Of a stretch of DNA of 23,954 bases, positions 7,246 to 14,481 are shown in pieces (the stretch's first letter is position 1; each line of letters opens with the position of its first letter). The position numbers and the translations under genes were made by a program. The notes beneath the pieces are model-generated. The model was not told the DNA's origin. It worked only from the letters and a program-made list of their open reading frames with translations, and ran no database searches. The stretch spans positions 1-23,954 of IMG/VR virus record IMGVR_UViG_3300044731_000494; one strand, given 5' to 3'. This DNA is from a virus.

Positions 7246-8135
7246 TGGAAAAGCGGTTTGACGACATACAACGAAAGACATTGGCCTTCGAGGTGAAGCA
7301 AGCCGAAATGATGGATAGCGGCCAGTATGCTGGCGAGTTCACCGGCTATGCTGCCGGGATTCTCAACATCGACTCCACCGGCGATATGATCCTGCCGGGC
7401 GCCTTCAATGCTGACATCCCTCGCTTCTTGTCTGATGGCGTTGTCTGCTGGCAACACGACTGGATGACACCGATTGGCGTACCGCTCGAGGCCAAAGAGG
7501 ACGGTTACGGGCTGCTGACAAGATCCCGCATCAGCCGCACGGCAAAGGGTATGGACGCTATGACGCTGATTCGTGACGGCGTCGTTAAGCGGCTGTCTAT
7601 CGGATACCAGGTCATGGACTATGACGTAGTCGATCGGGCCGGGCTGGCGAACACCATCGCCGCCTATGGGCTGCCAGTCGAGAAACAGATGCAGATCCTC
7701 GCCAAGTTTGACGACGACGGCAGGGACGTTGTGTACCTGCTGAAGAAGCTCAAACTGTACGAATATTCCCCGGTCACTGTACCGGCAAATGACAAGGCAA
7801 TAATCATGGACGCAAAATCGCTGACTGGTTTGACGTTCTCTGAGCACTCTCGCGCCGTGCTGACTGCGGTTGAGGGACTCGAAACGCGGATCAAGGAAAT
7901 CTCCGAACTCCGCAAATCGCAAGGCAGGAAGGGCAGTCCGTCACATGGGGTCATGTGTTCGGAGATGGCTGATGATCTCGAGAAAGCTTGTGGCCGTCTG
8001 CGTAAGATGGCCGAAGAGCTTGGCAACAAGCCTAAGGGCGACGACGAGGAAGACGAGCCCGGCAAGCCAGAGATGGAATATGGGCAGGACGCCAAAGCCC
8101 TTTATGTTCAATTCCTAAAACTGCAGTCTATATAG
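7245..8135 (+). CDS. HK97-type prohead protease (peptidase family S78)
   Basis: A 296-residue prohead maturation protease. The N-terminal catalytic domain shows GYAAGILNIDSTGDMILPGA (35-54), then His71 in CWQHDWMTPIG, Ser118 in RLSIGY and Glu173 in YEYSPVTVPAN, matching the His/Ser/acidic arrangement of family S78. It would cleave the scaffold-like delta region of the capsid protein and itself inside the prohead. The C-terminal 80 residues are charged and helical (a highly acidic GDDEEDEPGKPE stretch), likely a scaffold or targeting tail. The start overlaps the portal stop by one base (TAATG) and follows a GAGGGAG site at 7234-7240. The capsid gene starts 8 bases after its stop. Confidence 0.95.
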   Translation: MEKRFDDIQRKTLAFEVKQAEMMDSGQYAGEFTGYAAGILNIDSTGDMILPGAFNADIPRFLSDGVVCWQHDWMTPIGVPLEAKEDGYGLLTRSRISRTAKGMDAMTLIRDGVVKRLSIGYQVMDYDVVDRAGLANTIAAYGLPVEKQMQILAKFDDDGRDVVYLLKKLKLYEYSPVTVPANDKAIIMDAKSLTGLTFSEHSRAVLTAVEGLETRIKEISELRKSQGRKGSPSHGVMCSEMADDLEKACGRLRKMAEELGNKPKGDDEEDEPGKPEMEYGQDAKALYVQFLKLQSI

Positions 8136-8142
8136 GAGACAT

Positions 8143-9486
8143 ATGACAAAACTTCAGGAGAAACTGATTGAGCTGGACGGGCTCAAGGCCGCACAGAAAG
8201 CGGCTTTTGATGCTCACCCGGACGTTACCACGATCCCCGCTGACAAGCTGACGGAAATCAAAGGCCGCAACGAGCAGATCGCCACACTGCAGACTGAAGT
8301 CAAGCAGCTGGAGGAGATCGAGTTAATGAAGAGCGCGGCGAGCACGTATAGCCACAGCGCAACGCCGTCCACCAAAGCGGATGCCGTTATCCCTGCCCCG
8401 GCGATTGAGTTCTCGAGGGTCAGCAAGGTGAAGAACTTCAAGGGCACCGTGGCGGGAAAGTCTGCTGATGAGCGGGCCTATCGCTTCGGCAAGTGGTTCA
8501 AAGGCGCCGTGGTTGGAGATTCGGTTTCCAAGGCGTGGTGTGATCAGAACGGCATTCAGACGAAAGCTCTGAGCGAGGGGACGAACTACCTCGGCGGGTA
8601 CCTTGTTCCGCCGGAGTTCAGCACTGACATCATCGACCTGCGCGAGACCTACGGCGTTGCCCGTCAGGTTGCGCGAGTAGTGCCGATGTCGTCGGATACG
8701 CTGACAATTCCCCGCCGCACGGGTGGCCTGACTGCGTACTTCGTCGGCGAGGCGTCGACCATCACGGACAGCAACAAGACTTGGGATCAGGTCAACTTGG
8801 TCGCCAAGAAGCTTGCCGCTCTGACTCTCTGGTCAAGCGAGCTCAACGAGGATGCAATGATCTCCATCGGCGATGACCTTGCCGGTGAGATCGCTTATGC
8901 GTTTAGCCAGAAAGAGGACGAATGCTACTTCAACGGCGATGGTACCAGCACGTATGGTGGCATCACCGGCGTCCGCTCGAAGCTGCGCAATGTTGATGGC
9001 ACGATTGCGAACATCAAGGGGCTGCAGGTGGCCACCGGCAATGCCTACAGCGAGATCATCCTCGGCGACTTTCACGGCGTTCTCGGCAAGCTGCCGCTCT
9101 ACGCTCGCAATGGTGCTGTGTGGATTATGTCGGCGACGTTCTTCGACACGGTGGCCCACAAGCTGCAGACGGCTGCAGGCGGCAACACGGTGGTCGACAT
9201 CGCCAATGGTGGCGTTGCTCGCTTCTTGGGCTACCCGGTTGTACTCAGTCAGGTAATGCCGACGACTGAGGCTAACTCGCAGATCTGCGCGCTGCTCGGC
9301 AACTTCCGCCTCGGCTCTACCTTCGGCGATCGTCGACTGCTCTCGCTGGCTCTGTCCTCGGAGTACAAGTTCGCCGAGGATCAGCTTGCCATTCGGGGCA
9401 CGGAGCGCTTCGACATCAACGTCCACGACGTCGGCAACACGACTGCTGCCGGGCCGATCGTTGGACTCATCACGGCTGCTGGCTAA
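8143..9486 (+). CDS. Major capsid protein, HK97 fold
   Basis: A 447-residue capsid protein. The first ~60 residues are a charged coiled coil (delta domain: EKLIELDGLKAAQK, QIATLQTEVKQLEEIE) expected to act as internal scaffold and be removed by the protease encoded just upstream. The folded part begins near TKALSEGTNYLGGYLVPPEF and continues with features of the HK97 family: VARVVPMSSDTLTIPR, an E-loop-like region GGLTAYFVGEASTIT, DQVNLVAKKLAALTLWSSEL and DECYFNGDGTSTYGGITG. It polymerises into the icosahedral shell. The ATG is preceded by AGGAG at 8134-8138 overlapping the protease stop. Its TAA stop forms the first bases of the unusually long ribosome binding site of the next gene. Confidence 0.95.
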   Translation: MTKLQEKLIELDGLKAAQKAAFDAHPDVTTIPADKLTEIKGRNEQIATLQTEVKQLEEIELMKSAASTYSHSATPSTKADAVIPAPAIEFSRVSKVKNFKGTVAGKSADERAYRFGKWFKGAVVGDSVSKAWCDQNGIQTKALSEGTNYLGGYLVPPEFSTDIIDLRETYGVARQVARVVPMSSDTLTIPRRTGGLTAYFVGEASTITDSNKTWDQVNLVAKKLAALTLWSSELNEDAMISIGDDLAGEIAYAFSQKEDECYFNGDGTSTYGGITGVRSKLRNVDGTIANIKGLQVATGNAYSEIILGDFHGVLGKLPLYARNGAVWIMSATFFDTVAHKLQTAAGGNTVVDIANGGVARFLGYPVVLSQVMPTTEANSQICALLGNFRLGSTFGDRRLLSLALSSEYKFAEDQLAIRGTERFDINVHDVGNTTAAGPIVGLITAAG

Positions 9487-9498
9487 GGAGGTGATCCA
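9484..9498 (+). promoter_or_regulatory. Near-complete anti-anti-SD ribosome binding site
   Basis: TAAGGAGGTGATCCA at 9484-9498 is a 15-base perfect complement of the known 3' end of bacterial 16S rRNA (UGGAUCACCUCCUUA). Normal sites in this window match 4-8 bases. The core GGAGG (9487-9491) lies 9 bases before the ATG at 9501, a workable spacing. The capsid stop codon TAA supplies its first three bases. It should give very strong initiation, fitting a protein needed in hundreds of copies per virion. Confidence 0.85.
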
Positions 9499-9500
9499 GA

Positions 9501-9947
9501 ATGAATAACCTGAAAAACATCAAATCAACTGTCCTGCTGGTGCCTGCTACCGTGACACACGGGGCGACCGCAACAGCTAACCTTGACTGCCTTGACGCCG
9601 GATCTGCGGAGATCATGGTGACTCTCGGAGCGTTTGCCGGTGGTACAAACGGCACAGCTCCGTCGGCAATCAAGATCTCTCAGAGTGATGACACCGTTGT
9701 CACCAACTTCACCGAGATCACGGCGCTCTCGACTGGTGCCGCGGCTGTTGGAGCGTCCGAGTCGGTACGCTTCTTCGTCGATCGTTCGAACGGCAACCGC
9801 AAGCGGTACCTGCGGCTAGAGGTCACTGTTCCGGCTGGCTCAACGAACAACAACATCCCTATGGCCGCCGTCGGCTTCCTCGACAAGCTCGATGAGGCTC
9901 CTTCGGGAACGGCGGAGTATGGTAGCACCGTAGTCAAGGAGGTCTAG
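9501..9947 (+). CDS. Probable head decoration/accessory protein
   Basis: A 148-residue, mostly beta-rich, Thr/Ala/Gly-rich protein (KSTVLLVPATVTHGATATAN, FFVDRSNGNRKRYLRLEVTV, STNNNIPMAAVGFLDKLDEA). I recognise no catalytic motif. It lies directly after the capsid gene, where many phages encode a decoration or head-stabilising protein, and it has the strongest ribosome binding site in the window, consistent with high copy number. The function is inferred from position, size, composition and expected expression. It could also be a head fibre base or another small virion protein. Confidence 0.7.
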   Translation: MNNLKNIKSTVLLVPATVTHGATATANLDCLDAGSAEIMVTLGAFAGGTNGTAPSAIKISQSDDTVVTNFTEITALSTGAAAVGASESVRFFVDRSNGNRKRYLRLEVTVPAGSTNNNIPMAAVGFLDKLDEAPSGTAEYGSTVVKEV

Positions 9948-9950
9948 TCA

Positions 9951-11150
9951 ATGAAGCTGAACCTGGGTGGAGGCTTGCAAAAGATTCCGGGTTTCACGAC
10001 TCTCGACCGTCAGACTGGGCAGGAGGTTTTCCCGCTTCCTGCCTATCCTGACGCTTCTGTTGATGAAGTACGCGCTTCTCATATCCTCGAGCACTTCGGA
10101 CACCGTGAAGCCGTGGACGTCTTGCGGGAGTGGGTACGCGTATTGAAGCCGGGCGGGATCCTACGGATTGCCGTGCCTGACTTTGACTGGCTGAGACAAC
10201 ATGCGGACGATCGCAATATTCCGATTGAATCATATCTGATGGGGGGCCAGACAAATGACGATGATGTCCATCGGAGTATATACACGGAGCGCAAGCTGCG
10301 TGACATGATGCGGTATGTCGGCTTGACTGATGTCACTCGCTGGACGTCAGAGATCCAAGACTGCGCGGCGTTGCCAGTATCCTTGAATCTGCAGGCCATC
10401 AAGCCCGCCAATATGACGCAGCTTGAGGACGGCAGGATTGAGGTAAAGGCCAAGGTGGCCGCAGTGATGAGCGTCCCGCGGCTGGGCTGGAATGATCACT
10501 GGGGCGCAGCGTGGACAGCACTGCGATCATCCGACTTCAACATTCCGCTCTATCGCTTTGGCGGCGCATTCTGGGAGCAAGGCATACAGCGCGCGCTCAA
10601 TCAGCTACTGGCCAACGGCACGGAGTGGGTGATTACGCTCGATTACGACACGTTATTTGGGCCGGAGGATGTCAAAGAGCTGTTGACGCTTGCGGCGCAA
10701 TATCCGGACGCTGATGCAATCGTTCCCGTGCAAGTGAAGCGCAACAACGAGCATTTCTTGTTCTCGATGAAGGATGCATATGGCAACTTACGCCGAGAAG
10801 CAACGCTCGACGACTTCTCCGATGATCTGACGCTGATCGAAACGGGCCATTTCGGAATGACGTTGATCAAGCTCGAAGCGTTGAAGCGAGTGCCTAAGCC
10901 GTGGCTATGGTCACAGCCTGGCCCGTCTGGTGACTGGGATGATGATCGCGTTGATGCGGATATCTACTTCTGGCAGAAGTGGAAAGCAGCCGGTAACACG
11001 GTCTATCAGGCGAATCACATCAAGTTGGGTCATATTCAGGTAGTCGCTAGCTGGCCTACAAATGACTGGCAAATCAAGCATCAATACCTGTCAGACTGGT
11101 CGGAGACCGGCAAGCCAAAGGAGTGTAGACTTGAAGATCAAGCTGATTAG
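9951..11150 (+). CDS. Methyltransferase-glycosyltransferase fusion
   Basis: A 399-residue two-domain protein. Residues 1-155 form a class I SAM-dependent methyltransferase: motif I LNLGGG (3-8), ASHILEHFGHREAVDVLREW (42-61) and LKPGGILRIAVPDF (65-78). Residues ~165-380 look like a GT-A glycosyltransferase: AVMSVPRLGW, then WVITLDYDTLFGPEDV with a DxD-type metal/nucleotide-sugar motif DYD at 231-233, DADAIVPVQVKR, HFGMTLIKLEAL and an acidic DWDDDRVDADIYFW. It may glycosylate, and possibly methylate, a capsid or host-surface component; the substrate is unknown. A good AAGGAGGT (9936-9943) precedes the ATG. It is placed between the head accessory and connector genes, an unusual spot for enzymes. 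The end overlaps the next gene by 20 bases. Confidence 0.85.
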   Translation: MKLNLGGGLQKIPGFTTLDRQTGQEVFPLPAYPDASVDEVRASHILEHFGHREAVDVLREWVRVLKPGGILRIAVPDFDWLRQHADDRNIPIESYLMGGQTNDDDVHRSIYTERKLRDMMRYVGLTDVTRWTSEIQDCAALPVSLNLQAIKPANMTQLEDGRIEVKAKVAAVMSVPRLGWNDHWGAAWTALRSSDFNIPLYRFGGAFWEQGIQRALNQLLANGTEWVITLDYDTLFGPEDVKELLTLAAQYPDADAIVPVQVKRNNEHFLFSMKDAYGNLRREATLDDFSDDLTLIETGHFGMTLIKLEALKRVPKPWLWSQPGPSGDWDDDRVDADIYFWQKWKAAGNTVYQANHIKLGHIQVVASWPTNDWQIKHQYLSDWSETGKPKECRLEDQAD

Positions 11151-11322
11151 GCCATATGGATTCTCGAGTATTGGCGACGTGCTTGACATCCCCGTGGGAG
11201 TCGCGCAGTTGCTGATTCAGCGCAAGATTGCCGAAGTATATGAAGAGCGTATATCAAGCGACTGGACAAAGCGACTGACACAGCCGCCAGCGCATAGGAG
11301 GGAGCAGCGTGGCCGCAAGTGA
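11131..11322 (+). CDS. Small conserved-looking head-module protein
   Basis: A 63-residue product from a TTG start at 11131, chosen because AAAGGAG at 11117-11123 lies 7 bases upstream; the earlier in-frame ATG at 11062 would add 23 residues lying wholly within the glycosyltransferase gene. The N-terminal half (KIKLIRPYGFSSIGDVLDI, then VAQLLIQRKIAEVYEE) resembles small proteins often found between capsid and connector genes of phages, with a short beta-barrel-like start and a helix. The tail is basic (HRREQRGRK). Function unknown. It overlaps the preceding gene by 20 bases and the next by 14. Confidence 0.65.
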   Translation: MKIKLIRPYGFSSIGDVLDIPVGVAQLLIQRKIAEVYEERISSDWTKRLTQPPAHRREQRGRK

Positions 11323-11980
11323 TTACGTCACACTCGATCAGGTGAGGGCATATGTCTACCAGTCGCAGGATGCCGATGAAGATCAGCTGATCCGGATCAT
11401 GTCCCGTGCGGCAAGGGTATTTGACGCGGCTTGCTCTTTGCCTGATGGGTATTTTGCTGCAGGATCTACCGGGCAGACAGCCAGCATCCGGTATTACTGG
11501 GGCACGGGTACGGATTACCTCAAGGTTGATCCGTACCTGCCAACCCCGGCGCCCGTGGTGACAATGCCAACAGGCTTCGCGGTCCTCAACTGGATCGAGG
11601 TAAACCCGTACAAGAACGCGCAGCAGAACACGCCGGGCGAGTTCTTTCTGTCGCGCCGGTACGGTGATGACTACTCAAGCTTTGCGGCATTGAATGAGCG
11701 GCGTGATTACTTCTTCGCGGAGTTTAGCAACCAAGTGGACTATGTCGGCTGGCCTGCTGGGATCCGCGTAGGTGTGACAGCTAAGTGGGGATGGGACAAG
11801 ACGCCGGAAGAGGTACAAGAGGCCGTGCTCGAGACCATCGCCAATATCTGGCGTAGCAAGGATCAGGGCTTCGCGCGGGCCGTGGCGATCGACGGGATTG
11901 CCGTGATCAACCAGCCGCTTCCACCGAGAGCGCAAATGATCGCAGATGGATTCAAGGCGGGGAGGGCAATGTTCGCGTGA
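11309..11980 (+). CDS. Head-tail connector/adaptor protein (gp6-like)
   Basis: A 223-residue protein starting at GTG 11309, preceded by AGGAGGGAG. The N-terminal helix region (VTLDQVRAYVYQSQDADEDQLI, cut here at DEDQLI, followed by IMSRAARVFDAAC) and the later VGVTAKWGWDKTPEEVQEAV, with its W-x-W and 'P-x-E-V-x-x-A' pattern, are typical of HK97 gp6/SPP1 gp15-like adaptors, which bind beneath the portal as a ring. A beta-rich insertion lies between. It would form the neck between portal and tail. Position after the head genes and before tail completion genes agrees. The stop overlaps the next start by 4 bases. Confidence 0.8.
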   Translation: MAASDYVTLDQVRAYVYQSQDADEDQLIRIMSRAARVFDAACSLPDGYFAAGSTGQTASIRYYWGTGTDYLKVDPYLPTPAPVVTMPTGFAVLNWIEVNPYKNAQQNTPGEFFLSRRYGDDYSSFAALNERRDYFFAEFSNQVDYVGWPAGIRVGVTAKWGWDKTPEEVQEAVLETIANIWRSKDQGFARAVAIDGIAVINQPLPPRAQMIADGFKAGRAMFA

Positions 11981-12495
11981 ATCTTTCTGTAACCATTGAT
12001 GGCCGCGAAGAGTCACGACGCGCATTCCAGACAGTCGCCGAAAATATCCGCGACTTTCGCGAGGTGTGGCCGGAGATTCATATGTATTTCCTACGCGCCA
12101 ACGTGGAGCACTTCGAAAGCCTCGGTGCACGTGGTGGGGCGCAATGGCAACCACTCTCCGAAAGATATGCCAAGTGGAAAGCGAAGAAGTATCCCGGCAA
12201 GCCGATATTGGTAGCTACTGAGCGCCTCAAGCGGTCGCTCTCGCTGGCTGGCCAGAAGGGCGGGGATCAAGTTTATGAGGAGACAGCGCTAAGCCTGACG
12301 ATGGGAACGGCTGTCCCTTATGCTCGGTATCATCAGCGCGGTACGGCGAGAATGGCGCGGCGTCCTGTACTTCAACCCACGCAGCGTGACATTGATCGTA
12401 TGGTGTCACGGCTCTATAGATATGTGGAGCGGGGTGCAAGGGATGCAGGTTTCGAGACGACTGGCCGAGCGCGTAATACTCCGGGGGCTAGCTGA
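11977..12495 (+). CDS. Virion morphogenesis/tail completion protein (Mu gpG-like)
   Basis: A 172-residue protein from GTG 11977, overlapping the connector stop. Features include FREVWPEIHMYFLRANVEHF, the conserved-looking GAQWQPLSERYAKWKAK, ILVATERLKRSLS and a YHQRGTARMARRPVLQP segment. The W-x-PL-S-x-x-Y-x-x-x-K pattern, the 'L-x-x-S' region and the 'H..G......RP.L' segment are those of the phage virion morphogenesis family (Mu gpG/P2 gpS type), which finish the tail or neck before joining. Context between connector and tail terminator candidate supports this. Its stop overlaps the next start by one base. Confidence 0.8.
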   Translation: MNLSVTIDGREESRRAFQTVAENIRDFREVWPEIHMYFLRANVEHFESLGARGGAQWQPLSERYAKWKAKKYPGKPILVATERLKRSLSLAGQKGGDQVYEETALSLTMGTAVPYARYHQRGTARMARRPVLQPTQRDIDRMVSRLYRYVERGARDAGFETTGRARNTPGAS

Positions 12496-12992
12496 TGGCA
12501 TACACGACTACCAGATATCAGGCACAGTTCGCGCTTAGGCTCATCGACAACATACAGACTTACCTCGAAGCGTCGACGGCCACAGCACTCGCGGAGATTG
12601 ATGCCACTCTGCGCAACTTCGTGGACTACCGGACGCCGACGCCAATTGTGCTGAATTTCCCTGCTCTGTTCGTGTCGACCTCAAACGAGCAGATGGAGCA
12701 AGCTGATGATGATTCGTATATACGCGGTCGCGTGGAAATGTATATCGATATTGCGGTGGATGGTGTAGACGCCTATACCCTGCAGCGCAGCATTCTGAAA
12801 TATACGCTGGCCGTTGATCGCGTGTTGCGGACGATGACCGTTGCTGATCTTTTGGGCGGCGTAACAACGTCGACCGTAACCGAGCCCGTCTGGGAAGTAA
12901 CTGAGCATCAATTCGGCATACTCAGACAGAACGACACAATTTACCGCATGGATTCGCGCATAATCTTGGCGGTGCAATTATTGGAGAGATGA
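12495..12992 (+). CDS. Probable tail terminator/neck protein
   Basis: A 165-residue alpha/beta protein (ALRLIDNIQTYLEAST, PIVLNFPALFVSTS, VEMYIDIAVDGVDAYTLQRS, DSRIILAVQLLE). I see no diagnostic motif. Size, predicted fold and position between the gpG-like completion gene and the tail tube gene match tail terminator proteins (lambda gpU-like), which cap the tail tube and join it to the head. The call is inferred mainly from synteny. The start overlaps the preceding stop by one base (TGATG). Confidence 0.6.
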   Translation: MAYTTTRYQAQFALRLIDNIQTYLEASTATALAEIDATLRNFVDYRTPTPIVLNFPALFVSTSNEQMEQADDDSYIRGRVEMYIDIAVDGVDAYTLQRSILKYTLAVDRVLRTMTVADLLGGVTTSTVTEPVWEVTEHQFGILRQNDTIYRMDSRIILAVQLLER

Positions 12993-12993
12993 C

Positions 12994-13200
12994 ATGGACT
13001 ATCGACAGAAAGCATTGACGATGACCCTCCCGCCGTTGCCGTGGACACACGAGGCACTCGGTGAGGAGACATATTGCAAGATCGCGCGGGAGCTGGGTTA
13101 CTTCGATCCGCGCAAAGAGAAAAAGGATTACCGTCCCTCGCTTGATCCGACTCCGTACAAGGATCTGATCAAGGCAACCTCAACGAAGAAGGAGAAATAA
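12994..13200 (+). CDS. Small protein before tail tube gene, unknown
   Basis: A 68-residue, charged protein with a Pro-rich N-terminal half (MTLPPLPWTHEALGEETY), a helix (CKIARELGYFDPR) and a Lys-rich tail (KATSTKKEK). It starts at ATG 12994 with GGAGAG at 12983-12988, and its last codons carry the GGAGA ribosome binding site (13191-13195) for the tail tube gene. I do not recognise the family. It is a genuine-looking gene in a tail operon, perhaps a minor neck or tail assembly factor. Confidence 0.6.
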   Translation: MDYRQKALTMTLPPLPWTHEALGEETYCKIARELGYFDPRKEKKDYRPSLDPTPYKDLIKATSTKKEK

Positions 13201-13203
13201 CCA

Positions 13204-13821
13204 ATGGCCGGAACGGCAAAGAATTACGATGCAAATGAGATCATCCTCGGGCCTGCTGACGTATGGCTGAATGTGGCTGTTCCGGCTGCAAGCGCGAGAA
13301 TGACTCTCCACACCGACGGCACTCCGGACGATGTCGCCAATCCCAGCGCCATCCATCTTGGAATGACGGTCGGCGGCACGACGTTTGAATACGTCCCGGA
13401 GATTCAGGATTTTTCGTCCGACGAACTGACTGCTCCGCACCTCTCGCGGATCATCACGGAGAGGGCTACGCTAAAGGGCGAGTTCCTGCAGGTGTTCAAC
13501 TGGAGCTTGCTGGAGAAGATGACCGTGGGCGGTACGAAGAGCGTGGACACCAACACATCTACCGGATACGAGCAGTTGACGATGGGTGGACTCTCGACGA
13601 TCAGCACTTTCTCTGTGGCATTGATCGGACAGGACATTGCTGGCTCAAATCAGTGGTGGGTAGTCCAGCTCTACAAGACGTTCAACAGGGCGGGCTTCAA
13701 CTTTATGGTCACTCGCAAAGATCAGTCGCGCGCGCCGTTTGAATTCAACGGGCAGGCTGTCACTACTCGCGCAGCAGGTGATCAGATCGGCAATTTCTGG
13801 CATCAGGGCGCGGCTAACTAA
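13204..13821 (+). CDS. Major tail tube protein
   Basis: A 205-residue beta-rich protein: EIILGPADVWLNV, a variable loop, LGMTVGGTTFEYVPEIQDF, then 'SDELTAPHLSRIITERATLK' and FNFMVTRKDQSRAPFEF. The pattern 'G..VGGTTFEY.PE......D', the small beta-sandwich size and the place between terminator and chaperone genes identify a siphovirus-type tail tube protein (HK97/lambda gpV class, short form without an extra Ig domain). Hexameric rings would stack around the tape measure to build the tube. It has a good GGAGA site 8 bases before the ATG. Confidence 0.8.
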   Translation: MAGTAKNYDANEIILGPADVWLNVAVPAASARMTLHTDGTPDDVANPSAIHLGMTVGGTTFEYVPEIQDFSSDELTAPHLSRIITERATLKGEFLQVFNWSLLEKMTVGGTKSVDTNTSTGYEQLTMGGLSTISTFSVALIGQDIAGSNQWWVVQLYKTFNRAGFNFMVTRKDQSRAPFEFNGQAVTTRAAGDQIGNFWHQGAAN

Positions 13822-13841
13822 GCAATCATTGAGAGGCTACA

Positions 13842-14357
13842 ATGAAGGCAAGTGACTACAGACAACAGCGTCAGGCGGTGGAGTTGACCGGAGAGGTTAT
13901 TCTGCCGTCTGGCGCGGTCTTTACGATGAGACGTCCACCGCTCGATTTATGGATGGCGGCTGGACGGATCCCGCAATCGTTCCTTCGAGCGATGCTCGAA
14001 TCACAGCAGGGCGGGCCACAAGCAAGCGTGCAGTTCTCGACAGAGGAGACGATTGACGGCTTGGCATTCCTGACAGAGGCCGTGATATATGCCTGCGTGG
14101 AACCACGTGTGGCATTGACCAGCGATGATCCGGATATCCTGGCCTTGTCGGAGCTTGATCCCGAAGACTTCCGCTTCCTGACTGGCTGGATCCAAGCCGG
14201 ATCGCCGGGAGTGCCCGTCAAGACGGCAGGCGGGGAGGTGCAGCCCGAGAAGCTGCGCCGGTTTCGTCAAAAGCGACCTGGGGGAGGCTTTGTTGGCGAT
14301 AGCGATGACAGCGGCCAAGTTCGGGACACGGCCGAGCAAGCTGCTGGGATTGCGTGA
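13842..14357 (+). CDS. Tail assembly chaperone, short (G-like) form
   Basis: A 171-residue protein with EVILPSGAVFTMRRPPLDLWMAAG near the start (given here in full only to VFTMRRPP), acidic and helical middle (DPDILALSELDPEDFRFLTGW) and a disordered basic C-terminus. It lies between the tail tube and tape measure genes, where long-tailed phages encode the chaperone that coats the tape measure protein. The 3' end overlaps a second frame (to 14481) encoding a plausible C-terminal extension, so this is likely the unshifted product of a frameshifting pair like lambda G/GT. GAGAGG at 13831-13836 precedes the ATG. Confidence 0.8.
   Translation: MKASDYRQQRQAVELTGEVILPSGAVFTMRRPPLDLWMAAGRIPQSFLRAMLESQQGGPQASVQFSTEETIDGLAFLTEAVIYACVEPRVALTSDDPDILALSELDPEDFRFLTGWIQAGSPGVPVKTAGGEVQPEKLRRFRQKRPGGGFVGDSDDSGQVRDTAEQAAGIA
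14277..14288 (+). promoter_or_regulatory. Putative programmed frameshift site
   Basis: In the chaperone frame the codons are CCT GGG GGA GGC, giving the run GGGGGAG. The downstream coding frame is offset so that a -2 (or +1) shift is needed; a -1 shift would not reach it. A G5 run slipping by -2 resembles the phage Mu chaperone site, where a G-rich heptamer is used. Slippage here would join KRPGG to EALLAIAMTAAKF. No clear downstream stem was sought by computation. Confidence 0.6.
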
Positions 14358-14481
14358 TAGTGCGATAGCTTTCGACTTCGACAATGTCGCGGCGGTGAAG
14401 CTGCAGCAGTGGGAAGACGAGCGTACAGCGGCAACGTGGGGTAGTGGAGAGAGGCAGGTAATACTCGATGGCGCTGGATAG
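14284..14481 (+). CDS. Frameshifted C-terminal extension of tail assembly chaperone (T-like)
   Basis: Reading from 14284 in the shifted frame gives EALLAIAMTAAKFGTRPSKL followed by LGLRDSAIAFDFDNVAAVKL and QQWEDERTAATW, ending at TAG 14479-14481. The 'PS-LLG--D---A---D-A' pattern is the one I know from the T-frame extension of tail assembly chaperones. It has no ribosome binding site of its own; a TTG at 14290 could only start a 63-residue protein without the first residues. It is best read as part of a fusion from 13842 to 14481 (about 213 residues) made in minor amount. It overlaps the tape measure start by 14 bases. Confidence 0.75.
   Translation, partial: EALLAIAMTAAKFGTRPSKLLGLRDSAIAFDFDNVAAVKLQQWEDERTAATWGSGERQVILDGAG

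Noticed and set aside
7242-7922. 226-codon open frame on the minus strand
   Set aside because: It lies opposite the prohead protease, which has clear catalytic residues; the antisense frame has no recognisable motif and no suitable ribosome binding site.
14290-14481. Independent gene from TTG 14290
   Set aside because: No ribosome binding site, and the product matches a chaperone C-terminal extension, so a frameshift product is more likely.
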